DNA from: Paenibacillaceae bacterium
GTDB lineage: Bacteria; Bacillota; Clostridia; Lachnospirales; Lachnospiraceae
DNA: 64,000 bases
Direction of reading: 5' to 3'
Assembly: GCA_015057705.1 (NCBI GenBank)
Contig: SVDU01000012.1
Coordinates: 88,870-152,869, forward strand
Shown here piece after piece: positions 9,193 to 17,972 of the stretch. Position 1 is the first letter of the stretch, and every line of letters starts with the position of its first letter. The notes under the pieces were generated by a model, which ran no database searches, was not told the origin of the DNA, and saw only the letters and a list, made by a program, of their open reading frames with translations. The position numbers and the translations under genes are program-made.

Positions 9193-9684
9193 TTACTTCC
9201 TGCAGCGTTCTGCAAGACCCTTTAAGAAAACTCTGACATAACGGTCCCCACAAACCTTATAATTGCGTTGACCTTCTCTCCTTAACAGAGCACTTAATTC
9301 TCCGTTTGACAGTTCTGCTCCCCCGGCTTTAAAAATTGCAAGCATATCATCACCAGTAAGAGCCAGTGCTATTTTTACCTTCTTCAGAAAAATGTTATTT
9401 GCATTTCTATAATCATTAATCATGAAATTCTTATTATCCCCGGAATCCCCTGGTTTTTCTTCCTTTGCTCCCCGTTTAAAGATAATAAACCCATTTAAAA
9501 ATGATTCCAGCATACGATAATTACATATTTGATTATTCGCATCATTGCCCTCATTGGCTTTCAGCATATCCTGTACATTGGTTTTTGTAAGAACTACTCC
9601 GCCCAGTTTAAAAATTTCCACCATATCACTGTCCTTGATATCCAGTGCATATCTTAATCTCTTCAATATATCAATATTTTCCAT
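9193..9684 (-). CDS. DUF1456 (YehS-like) protein
   Basis: A 163-residue protein made of two copies of one module of about 70 residues: RLRYALDIKDSDMVEIFKLGG in the first copy and KVKIALALTGDDMLAIFKAGG in the second, each ending in a conserved Leu-rich segment (LESFLNGF, VRVFLKGL). This duplicated layout is diagnostic of the DUF1456/YehS family, whose biochemical role is not established. An AAAAGGGG site precedes the start. It sits between the LacI gene and the helicase gene without overlap to either. Confidence 0.85.
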   Translation of the reverse strand: MENIDILKRLRYALDIKDSDMVEIFKLGGVVLTKTNVQDMLKANEGNDANNQICNYRMLESFLNGFIIFKRGAKEEKPGDSGDNKNFMINDYRNANNIFLKKVKIALALTGDDMLAIFKAGGAELSNGELSALLRREGQRNYKVCGDRYVRVFLKGLAERCRK

Positions 9685-9737
9685 AGGAACCCCTTTTGTG
9701 TTTCATTTTATTATTTTAGCTTTACTATAACACGCCG

Positions 9738-11189
9738 TTAATATTTATCCAATGCTTTTGTTACCTTTAATTGTTTCCCGTTGATCGGGGTGTGGCTCAT
9801 GGTTTCCAGCACCATGGGGCCTTTTCCATTTAATATCTCCACATAGGTAAGGGTATCCTGTATTGTTATGATTCCGATATCTTCCGCCGACATGTTTTCT
9901 AAATTGGACAGTACTCCTACGAAGTTGGTTGCCCTTAATTTCTTTTTCTTACCACCATTAAACCTCAGTTTCATAATGCCTTTGTTTAACTGATCGCTTT
10001 TTAACTGTTTAATCTCAGGCGCTGCTTTTAACTTTTTATCAAAATTATGCCTTGCCTGGGATACCTCTGTTTTTTCATATCCTGCCCGCTCCCGAATGGG
10101 AAATCCGATGAATTCTTCAATCTGCCGTACGAAACGCGCCTGTGAGGAAGTTGCCAGCGAAACTGCATTTCCTTTCCGCCCGGCTCGACCAGTCCTCCCC
10201 GTCCGGTGGACATAGGTTTCCGCTTCCAAAGGAATATCATAGTTAATTACGAGGGATATGTCATCCACATCAATCCCCCTGGCTGCAACATCCGTAGCCA
10301 CCAGATACCGGTACTGCCCTCTTTTAAACCGCCTTATTGCAGAGATCCGATCTGTCTGTTCCATGCCGCCATGAAGCTTCTGGGGGTGGTAATCCATCTG
10401 TTTTAGCCGCTCCCATACAAGATCTACCCGGTCTTTCGTGCTGCAAAAGATGATACAGCTGTCCGGATTCTCCATAATTGTAATATCCGTAAGCAATTCA
10501 AATTTTTCTTCCTCAGAAGTTAGAAAAAGAGAGTGATCGATATCTGCTTCCGCGTTACTATCCTCATGAATATCGATCTGAACCGGCGCCTTGTGCTCAC
10601 TTAGTGATAACTCTTTTATCTCCTGAGGCATTGTGGCTGAAAACAGCATGGTGACTCTGTCTTCTGGCAGTTCTTTTATAATTTCTTCCACCTGATCGAT
10701 GAATCCCATATCTAACATCCGGTCAGCTTCATCGATCACCAGACAGCTGATCCTGCTTAAAGGCAGAGTCCCTTTTCTGATGTGATCCATCACCCGGCCA
10801 GGAGTTCCCACTGCCACGTGGGTTTTTTGCTTTAATTCTGTTTTTTCAATGGAAAATGGGTGACCGCCATAGATTGCTGCCGCCTTTATACGTTTGAATC
10901 TGCCAATATGGGTGAAATCCTCTTTCACCTGAACCGCCAGCTCCCTGGTAGGTGTGAGAATCAGTGCCTGGGGTTTGTTTTCCAGCCAGTCAATCATCTC
11001 GCAAATAGGAATTGCATAGGCAGCGGTTTTCCCGCTGCCTGTCTTAGCTTTCACAATAAGGTCTTTTTTTTCTAATGCCTTTGGAATCACACGTTCCTGA
11101 ACTTCCGTTGGTATTTTATAATCCAAAACGCATAGTGCCTTTTGAATATCGTCGCTCAAAGAAAAACTGCTGAAATTGTTATGAATCAT
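9738..11189 (-). CDS. dbpA: DEAD-box RNA helicase, DbpA/YxiN type
   Basis: A 483-residue ATP-dependent RNA helicase. Motifs in order: Q-motif region, AKTGSGKT (residues 48-55), PTRELA, GTPGR, DEAD, SAT, then the second RecA domain with [10 protein letters not shown]. The C-terminal 75 residues ([16 protein letters not shown]...) match the DbpA RNA-binding domain that targets hairpin 92 of 23S rRNA in Bacillus YxiN and E. coli DbpA, so a role in large-subunit assembly is expected. The frame opens 12 codons earlier, but the ATG at 11189 follows a GAGAGGAC site and gives the family N-terminus. Confidence 0.93.
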   Translation of the reverse strand: MIHNNFSSFSLSDDIQKALCVLDYKIPTEVQERVIPKALEKKDLIVKAKTGSGKTAAYAIPICEMIDWLENKPQALILTPTRELAVQVKEDFTHIGRFKRIKAAAIYGGHPFSIEKTELKQKTHVAVGTPGRVMDHIRKGTLPLSRISCLVIDEADRMLDMGFIDQVEEIIKELPEDRVTMLFSATMPQEIKELSLSEHKAPVQIDIHEDSNAEADIDHSLFLTSEEEKFELLTDITIMENPDSCIIFCSTKDRVDLVWERLKQMDYHPQKLHGGMEQTDRISAIRRFKRGQYRYLVATDVAARGIDVDDISLVINYDIPLEAETYVHRTGRTGRAGRKGNAVSLATSSQARFVRQIEEFIGFPIRERAGYEKTEVSQARHNFDKKLKAAPEIKQLKSDQLNKGIMKLRFNGGKKKKLRATNFVGVLSNLENMSAEDIGIITIQDTLTYVEILNGKGPMVLETMSHTPINGKQLKVTKALDKY

Positions 11190-11370
11190 TATTGTCCTCT
11201 CATTCCGATAATACGGTGCAGTCACATACGTTCAGGACTGCATGTAACATTCTATCATCTTACAGGGGAACTAACAACTGCAACTTGATTCCATTGCTGT
11301 TTTTTTAGCTTTCGTTATTCTCAAAAAAGAAAGCCTTAATAAAAAATCTGTATTACAGCCTTTTATATGG

Positions 11371-11376
11371 TACAAT
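11371..11376 (+). promoter_or_regulatory. Candidate extended -10 promoter (TGG-TACAAT)
   Basis: TACAAT preceded by TGG forms an extended -10 element about 36 bases before the TTG start at 11412. No good -35 box is visible at the usual distance. Confidence 0.4.
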
Positions 11377-11411
11377 CCCTATAGAGTAAAAATGAAAGCA
11401 GGAATCTAAAT

Positions 11412-12348
11412 TTGAAATCAAATAAAAAGATATTTATTATTGTACCTTTATCAGTTTTATGTCTTATTTGCGCCTATTACGTCATAACCACAAAATTTAT
11501 AAATTCCAATAATAATTCTGTTTCTGCAGAAAAACCTCCCAGCACATCGACAGAACAGGTAGAGGTTCATTCTGCTTCAGAATCTGCCGCGCCAGATTCT
11601 GCCGTGCCGGAATCCACTACCGGAACACCTGTGGAATCTACCGAAGAAACGACTGGAGATACGTCAGAGATTCAAGATATCATTAGTGACCAGACTACAA
11701 GCGTATTTGACGGAGCAGTTGGCGAACAGAATATTGGGATGGCGATCTATAGAAACGGCAGCGAATTAACAGCTACTTTTTTTACAGCGAATGAAGAAGA
11801 TCCTGAAATCAAATTACTTGGCACACTGAATAGGAATACCTCCTCTTTTCTATTAACCAGTGAGGACGGCAGTATCCACCTTTGAAGGATCTTTAAGCCC
11901 AGATACGTCAAAAGGCGACCGATTGACAGGCTTGTTTAAAAATACTAAGGATCAATCAGAAACTGAATTCCACTTAACCCTGTCTCATTCAGTCGGCAGC
12001 CCCCTTGAGGGACGTTATCCCCTTGTTAATGCAGATGCAGCAGATGTTGAAAATTTTGCAAGACAAATAAAGTTGAACATTATGGAAGATAAAAGACAGG
12101 AGTTTGCAGATCTCATCAATTATCCAATCAACGTAACCTTAAATAATAAGAAAACAAGCATTCATTCTTCTGAGGAATTTATTCAGCACTATAACGATAT
12201 TATTACTTCCGATTTTAAAAATAAGTTATCAGACAGCTATACCAAATATCTTTTTAGCACTAGTATGGGAGTAATGCTTGGAAATGGTGAAATATGGTTT
12301 GATAAATTTAATGATCAGGGATTTAGAATTTATGCCATAAATAATTAA
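11412..12348 (+). pseudogene. Membrane-anchored surface protein gene with a +1 frameshift
   Basis: Two overlapping frames read as one protein. The first (from a TTG at 11412 with an AGGA site eight bases upstream) has a short basic start, one membrane span, a Ser/Thr/Glu/Pro-rich linker and the beginning of a beta-rich domain ending at SEDGSI; it stops at 11885. The second continues at once with TFEGSLSPDTSKG... to 12348 and ends in a segment resembling an NTF2-like fold. Removing one C from the ATCCACC run near 11870 would join them as SEDGSITFEGSL. The true product would be about 310 residues, anchored outside the membrane. The function is not recognised. Sequencing error, real mutation or phase variation cannot be told apart here. 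Confidence 0.7.
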
Positions 12349-12365
12349 ATAGGAACGCCATAAAT

Positions 12366-12404
12366 AATAAGCACCCTGCCATCATCTGGAACAGGGTGCT
12401 TATT
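12366..12404. terminator. Bidirectional intrinsic terminator
   Basis: A 13-bp perfect stem (AATAAGCACCCTG and complement) with a 13-base loop lies between two convergent genes. A/T-rich ends on both sides allow termination from either direction. Confidence 0.8.
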
Positions 12405-12415
12405 AAATTTGTCTC

Positions 12416-14152
12416 TTATGGAGCTGTAATCTGCCACTGCTGATTATACCCGTTGTTGCTGCTCCACTGAATTACATTTCCGCCATCATCTACAGAGCCT
12501 TTCTCCACATCCAGAAGCTTTTTGCTGTTACCATTTACAAGATTGTAATAGCCATTTCCCAGATCGATTAAATTCCATCTCTGGTTATTCTGTCCGTTGT
12601 CCGTCCACTGGATCACGTCTGCCCCGTCTGCAGTGGAACTCTTATAAACATCCAGAACCTTACCGCTCTTTGCATTGCTCAGTTTGTATCCGTTTCCTGT
12701 ATTGGTGATAATCCATTTCTGATTACTCTGACCGCTATAGCCCCACTGAATCACATCTGCTCCGTCTGCGGTTGATCCGTTGGTCACATCCAGGGCTTTC
12801 CCGCTGCCCCTGTTGATCAGTTTATAAGTCCCACCAGAAACAATTCCCGTATTGGTTCCGGTACCAGGAGTAATATAGATCCGATAACCGGAGCTATTGT
12901 TGCAGCCAGATACAGTAACGGTTAATTGCCCGTTTACTACCGGATAATTGGTTGTAGACAGAACCACCGGTCCTCTGGATACAGTATCTTTGCTCACCCA
13001 GTCGATCTTCTCAATTTTCACTGTTGCAGAAGAGCCGATAAAGGAAGGTATGTTTTTAAAGGTTGTATTGACAGTTCCGTCACCAGGACCTCCAAAAATA
13101 AAGCTTACGTATTTCCCATTAGAATCAACGCAGGCTGCTCCATCCACCAGATCACTGTCATCGTTTGGGGGTGTAACATAAACCATGTTTCCGGTCATAT
13201 CTCCGTACCATTTATAAAAATACCAGCCTGCACCTTTTTCCGTATTGGTTGCAAGGAGACTGCCAAGTCTTCCGGGAGTGGGTACAAACCACCATGTAAT
13301 ACAGGCACTTTCAATTTTGTGGCGCTCAAATTTTGCGATAAAACGAGCAGAAGAACCTGGCTGACCTTCCAGATTATGATCTGGATCGCAGTATTCATTG
13401 ATGCTGATTGGCAGCGGTGCGATACCAAGGGAAGACTCTAATGCCCGGTATGCTCTGATATTGGGTGCAATTGTCTTCGGTCCGCCAGACAGTTCATGCC
13501 AGCTCATGATATCCGGAATGCAATTATTTGCTTTACAATAGGTCAGGAACTCTTTCATGCGGGAATTGTTGTAATAGCTTTCACAGGGTCCTATAATTTT
13601 GGCACCTGGATCATTGGCACGGATTACATCATAGGTCTGCTTCCACATGTCGTTAAAACTTCCGTTAGACGTATTCCAGGTTCCTCCCGGCTCATTCCAG
13701 ATTTCATAACCATAATAATTATTGCGGCCAGATGCTTTCTTATCCTTAATAAATGATTTCACCTGATTGAGCCAGCTGGTCATTCCCGGCCACCGGTAAG
13801 GCCAGCCTGGAAGCATATCTGCCAGATCAATGGATACTCTGGCACTGGGCACTGATGAAAGCTTCTGGGAAACCAGGATTGCATCCCCGAAGGGATGCTG
13901 GTTACCGTTTCCGCCCCTGGCGGGATTTCGTAAAACATAGGGATTTAATGGCGCTACAAGACCATTTACATCTGCCGGAATACTCTCCGTCATTCCATAC
14001 AGAGATCCATTGGCACAATGAGTTACTTCTCTGAGTACATTGGCACAGTCTACTGTCATTGAATTTGCTGCCAGTGCCGGTATTTCCGGCATCATGGATA
14101 ATACAAGCATAACACTGAGTACAAAGGCCAACACTCTTTTCATTTTCAACAT
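12416..14152 (-). CDS. Secreted clan GH-A glycosidase (GH39-like) with C-terminal ricin-type CBM13
   Basis: A 578-residue exported enzyme. A signal peptide (MKRVLAF..., cleavage near ALAA) is followed by a TIM-barrel domain in which YEIWNEPGG carries the probable acid/base Glu and SINEYCDP the probable nucleophile Glu, the arrangement of clan GH-A. After a small beta domain, three tandem QxW-type trefoil repeats follow (SNQKW, NNQRW, YNQQW, each with a LDV and ADGADVIQW-like core), forming a CBM13 that binds sugar polymers. It has no LPxTG anchor. The GH39-like placement is a best guess; the substrate may be a hemicellulose. A strong GGAGGAG site precedes the ATG. Confidence 0.8.
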   Translation of the reverse strand: MLKMKRVLAFVLSVMLVLSMMPEIPALAANSMTVDCANVLREVTHCANGSLYGMTESIPADVNGLVAPLNPYVLRNPARGGNGNQHPFGDAILVSQKLSSVPSARVSIDLADMLPGWPYRWPGMTSWLNQVKSFIKDKKASGRNNYYGYEIWNEPGGTWNTSNGSFNDMWKQTYDVIRANDPGAKIIGPCESYYNNSRMKEFLTYCKANNCIPDIMSWHELSGGPKTIAPNIRAYRALESSLGIAPLPISINEYCDPDHNLEGQPGSSARFIAKFERHKIESACITWWFVPTPGRLGSLLATNTEKGAGWYFYKWYGDMTGNMVYVTPPNDDSDLVDGAACVDSNGKYVSFIFGGPGDGTVNTTFKNIPSFIGSSATVKIEKIDWVSKDTVSRGPVVLSTTNYPVVNGQLTVTVSGCNNSSGYRIYITPGTGTNTGIVSGGTYKLINRGSGKALDVTNGSTADGADVIQWGYSGQSNQKWIITNTGNGYKLSNAKSGKVLDVYKSSTADGADVIQWTDNGQNNQRWNLIDLGNGYYNLVNGNSKKLLDVEKGSVDDGGNVIQWSSNNGYNQQWQITAP

Positions 14153-14240
14153 ACATACTCCTCCTTCATTTTCTGCTTGAATGCATTCGCTCTATAGAAA
14201 ATGAAATAAGTTGAAAATGTAAACTAAAATCATGTTGATT

Positions 14241-15341
14241 TTACATATCATCTCCATAAATAACTGTTTTGTTCTTACCGGTGGACTTGGCCTGATACAT
14301 AGCCTGGTCAGCAATATGAAATAAATCCCTGGGTTTACATTCTCTCTGAGAGGTCTCTGAAATACCGCAGCTAAACGTAATGCTTCCATGTTCAAAAAAC
14401 TCAAACTGATGGGTTTCAAATATACGCTGTATATCTTCCACTAAAAATTTGGCCTCTTTCGATGATTTGTTTGGGAAAATAATAGAAAATTCCTCTCCCC
14501 CATAGCGGCATACCTGACCCATAGCCGAGCAGTGAGCCCGAAGAAGCTGGGATAAATAAATTAAAACTGTATTTCCATTGTCATGTCCCCAGGTGTCATT
14601 GACCCTTTTGAAATTATCAATATCAATTACTGCCACTGTCAGTGGAAATTGTTCTTTTTCGATTGCCATAGATAACAGATTGAAAAAAGTACTCATGTTA
14701 TATAAATTTGTCAACGGATCATATTTTAACTGTTCCTCAAGCTGGGACTGTTTGATAAAGCTTTCTTTTATCAGCATGTTTTTTTCGTATTCCAGCCGAA
14801 AGAGATATCTTGCTATAAAATAAGAGCTTATGAGCAGATCCAGGGTGATAAACAAATCAACATATAGCAGTTTATCACCTGTTCTGCCGTCAATGGAGGC
14901 GAAATAAGTACTGATGCATATGAGAAAAAAAGATATAACCGTAATGTTTTTTGTCATTTTTTTATCCGAAAACATAATGGTTATGTAAACAGGGAAACAA
15001 AGACTGCAGGGAAGAACTGCGTAAACATTATGCACACTGGACATAACAAAACAAATTCCAGTAAGCGTCAAAACTGAAATATAGTTTTTAGACTGTTCCG
15101 AAATATTACCAGATTCTACTTTTATTTTACCAAGTATACATATGGCAAAGTTCAGGGAAGAGGGCAATACAATATACAGCAACAGGTATGGTACAGAATC
15201 CAGTTTTATCATTCCTGGATACTTTACCATAAGTAGATACGACATAACGATTTCTATTACCAAATTTACAGAAGAAATAAAAAACGCTATCTGAATAAAT
15301 GACTTTCTCCATTTTTCATACAATGTGCCAAATTTGTCCAT
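14241..15341 (-). CDS. Membrane-bound diguanylate cyclase (GGDEF)
   Basis: A 366-residue protein with about six membrane spans in the first 190 residues and a C-terminal GGDEF domain. The active-site signature is GGEEF (in CRYGGEEFSIIF), a catalytically competent variant, and the DxD-like metal site VIDIDNFKRVND is intact. No upstream RxxD inhibitory site stands out. It should make cyclic-di-GMP in response to a membrane signal. A TGAGGGGAAT site supports the start. The secreted glycosidase gene lies downstream in the same direction. Confidence 0.92.
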   Translation of the reverse strand: MDKFGTLYEKWRKSFIQIAFFISSVNLVIEIVMSYLLMVKYPGMIKLDSVPYLLLYIVLPSSLNFAICILGKIKVESGNISEQSKNYISVLTLTGICFVMSSVHNVYAVLPCSLCFPVYITIMFSDKKMTKNITVISFFLICISTYFASIDGRTGDKLLYVDLFITLDLLISSYFIARYLFRLEYEKNMLIKESFIKQSQLEEQLKYDPLTNLYNMSTFFNLLSMAIEKEQFPLTVAVIDIDNFKRVNDTWGHDNGNTVLIYLSQLLRAHCSAMGQVCRYGGEEFSIIFPNKSSKEAKFLVEDIQRIFETHQFEFFEHGSITFSCGISETSQRECKPRDLFHIADQAMYQAKSTGKNKTVIYGDDM

Positions 15342-15445
15342 AATTATTCCCCTCAGGTGTTTTGCTTATTATTGTATGTCGTCAGAGGAAATGTTTCAAC
15401 AAAAATTTCTATAATATGACAAATCGTAAAATATTTTCGTAACAA

Positions 15446-16519
15446 TTATTTAAACAACCTGATTGTATTTGTATCATTTAAATGGCAAAGCAGGGAAAAA
15501 AATATAGGGAAGCTGATCATTCCTATAATCCCAAAAAGCTGCGCTCCAACAAACATGCTCACCAGGTCTACAATTGGGTGCAAACCTATTTGACTGCCCA
15601 CAATTTTAGGTTCCAAAATGTTACGGATCACTGTAATAAACAGATACACCAGAAGCAGCCCCAAGGCTAACGGACCATTTCCCTCAATAGCCTCGATCAC
15701 CATCCATGGCAGCATAATCCCTCCGGTTCCAAGCACTGGAAGAATGTCAAAAACAGAGATTGCGAAAGCGATTAATATTGCATTTGACACACCGATGATG
15801 GTAAGTCCAACGGACAACTCCACAAATGTAACAGCCATAATAAGGGCGTAGGATCGGATGTATACAAACAGGATATCTACCACGTATTCCTTTATTTGAA
15901 ACAATAAACTGACTGCCTTATCAGATAACTGGCGGGCTATAAATTCAACCATAAGATCGTAATCTCCTGCAATAAAGAAGGTTGAAATAATCATTAGCAG
16001 GATTTTGACAAATATTCCAGGCAGCAGGGAGGCGTATCCGGTAAGTGTCTCCACGATCCTGACGGATAAGCTGGTAATGAGTTCGCCCACAGACTGAACA
16101 AACTGGGCAAACAAGCCATTAAGAGTTTTTACAAACGCAACATCCATACGGGAAACCGTATGCTCAATCCCTTTAAAAAAGTAACCAAGAAAAGGTTCCA
16201 TCTGGTTCGTATAAATTGACGGCAATACCATAACCATATCTACGGTAACCGTCACCAGCTTAATTCCAACCAGGGCGATCAGGATACCTGCCGTACTGTA
16301 AAATACCAGAACCAGGACCATGGCAATCAGCTTATAAGGAAGCTTTGTTTTCCCAGCTATCCATTTTGCCGGTATTTTTAAGATGTAAGCGATTAAAAAT
16401 GCTGCTAAAAATGGAGAAACCAGCCCCAATGCATATCGGATGGTAATGGTCACTAACAAAATAATCAATCCACAGTAAATCAGATTGACTATAAATCGTT
16501 TTTGTTTTTCGTAGTCCAT
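15446..16519 (-). CDS. AI-2E family (YtvI/PerM-like) membrane transporter
   Basis: A 357-residue polytopic membrane protein with the N-terminal hydrophobic pairs and the C-terminal block characteristic of the AI-2E transporter family: DILPVLGTGGIMLPW and the LGLLLVYLFITVIRNILEPKIVGSQIGLHP signature region. Members export autoinducer-2, exchange sodium and protons, or act in sporulation (YtvI); the substrate here cannot be told from sequence. It lies 25 bases downstream of the condensation-like enzyme gene and is probably co-transcribed with it. Confidence 0.88.
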   Translation of the reverse strand: MDYEKQKRFIVNLIYCGLIILLVTITIRYALGLVSPFLAAFLIAYILKIPAKWIAGKTKLPYKLIAMVLVLVFYSTAGILIALVGIKLVTVTVDMVMVLPSIYTNQMEPFLGYFFKGIEHTVSRMDVAFVKTLNGLFAQFVQSVGELITSLSVRIVETLTGYASLLPGIFVKILLMIISTFFIAGDYDLMVEFIARQLSDKAVSLLFQIKEYVVDILFVYIRSYALIMAVTFVELSVGLTIIGVSNAILIAFAISVFDILPVLGTGGIMLPWMVIEAIEGNGPLALGLLLVYLFITVIRNILEPKIVGSQIGLHPIVDLVSMFVGAQLFGIIGMISFPIFFSLLCHLNDTNTIRLFK

Positions 16520-16544
16520 ATGTTTCCTTTTCCCATTGCATCAA

Positions 16545-17813
16545 TTAATTATAGTTACGATTCAATTTAATAACAACCTTATCAAGAAAAGCAGATATGG
16601 TATCCCGGTCAGCCCGGGAGCCAAAAAGATTGACACTCAGTACGGGATTATTATCAAAAGTAGAAACCGCAAGCTGAAAATAGGGGCTGTACTTCACGGA
16701 GCCAGTCATATAAGCTTTTGTGATCTGCAACTCATCAAAGTAAAACTGTTCTTTATCAATGATTCCAATATTTGTAAAGGCAATCAACGCATTATCAAAG
16801 CTTTTATTTACAATACTTTCTGCCAGCTTATATGGCAATACATCATATACTTTTTCCATCACCAACATACTTTTTATACAGGCGATACTGGATTTTTCTT
16901 TCTTCATACGATCCCTGACTTTTAAAAGAGTATCTTCGAAAGATGCTCCTATATCGGACCCGATGTCACAGGAAAGATTGGTACAGAGATTACAGATCCC
17001 TTCTGCTTTATGATCAGGTAAATATTTTCTTAAGTCAACCGTACTGGGAATTGCAAATACATAACCAAATGTTTCATATAGAGTGCGGATATATGCTGTA
17101 AGAATCATATCATTTATGGTAGCATCATGATTCCTGGCATATTCTTTCAGATTCAGAAAAACTTCTTTAGGAATGCTTCTGATCTCAATAAAGGGATTGC
17201 TTAAATCTCCCTCCAGTTTTAACTTGGCAGGATCATGAGTAGACATGTCATTCTTACTTAATAAAATTTTTATTCTGTCTTTCCATGAAAACCTCCCGGT
17301 GATCTGGGATAATCTTCTGCTTCCCAATGCAGAAGGATAATAATCTGCATCTTCCCTCATCTTGTTGTAAATGCCGCTTAGAAGATACATATAGTCTTTA
17401 AATCCTGCTGCATCACACAGCATATGGTTCATTATTATGATAAGGGTATCCGTGTTTGTATCCCGGATCACCCCCAGCTTTATCTGAGGTCCTGTTGGTG
17501 TAATAAGCTCTGAAACAAGGAACTGATTCACGGCCGTCTCAACGTCTTCTGTTTCAATCAAAGTCAGCATTTCTTTGGTGGTATTGCTGCAATACTCCCA
17601 ATATGGACGTCTTTTGGCCTCAATAAAACGGCTTTTGAGCAAAGGGAACGCTTCTGCTGACAGATCAACGGATTTCTGCAGCCGAATCATATCTAATTTA
17701 CCATCAAATGATGCAAGGAAATGTAAGGTATGATCATTTATCTTCTTGATTTGAAACAGATGCTGTAAGCTGTCCCATGCTTCAACTTTATACCGGACAT
17801 GCGATTCCTTCAT
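16545..17813 (-). CDS. Condensation-domain-like acyltransferase
   Basis: A 422-residue stand-alone enzyme of the chloramphenicol-acetyltransferase/condensation fold. The motif NHMLCDAAGF corresponds to the catalytic HHxxxDG pattern with the second His kept and Ala inserted before Gly. A late SVDLRKYLPDH-like block matches the NRPS-condensation and alcohol-acetyltransferase families (DLR motif). No carrier protein or adenylation domain is near, so it may acylate a small alcohol, lipid or sugar. The ATG at 17813 with an AAGG site is preferred to a GTG three codons upstream. The substrate is unknown. Confidence 0.72.
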   Translation of the reverse strand: MKESHVRYKVEAWDSLQHLFQIKKINDHTLHFLASFDGKLDMIRLQKSVDLSAEAFPLLKSRFIEAKRRPYWEYCSNTTKEMLTLIETEDVETAVNQFLVSELITPTGPQIKLGVIRDTNTDTLIIIMNHMLCDAAGFKDYMYLLSGIYNKMREDADYYPSALGSRRLSQITGRFSWKDRIKILLSKNDMSTHDPAKLKLEGDLSNPFIEIRSIPKEVFLNLKEYARNHDATINDMILTAYIRTLYETFGYVFAIPSTVDLRKYLPDHKAEGICNLCTNLSCDIGSDIGASFEDTLLKVRDRMKKEKSSIACIKSMLVMEKVYDVLPYKLAESIVNKSFDNALIAFTNIGIIDKEQFYFDELQITKAYMTGSVKYSPYFQLAVSTFDNNPVLSVNLFGSRADRDTISAFLDKVVIKLNRNYN

Positions 17814-17972
17814 TGCCGTCACCTTATAATTTTCCTTCCATCGGACTTCCTATATTTGTATATGCTCTTTTTCCTGATTATACCACGTAATTTGAGTTCT
17901 GCACCTATATTCTTACATTTCTTCGGGACATACCATGCCAAGCAGGCCACAGGCATCCAAAATGACCTGTTG

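Noticed and set aside
12926..13441. Plus-strand 171-codon ORF inside the CBM13 glycosidase gene
   Set aside because: It is a frame shadow of a gene with signal peptide, catalytic motifs and lectin repeats.
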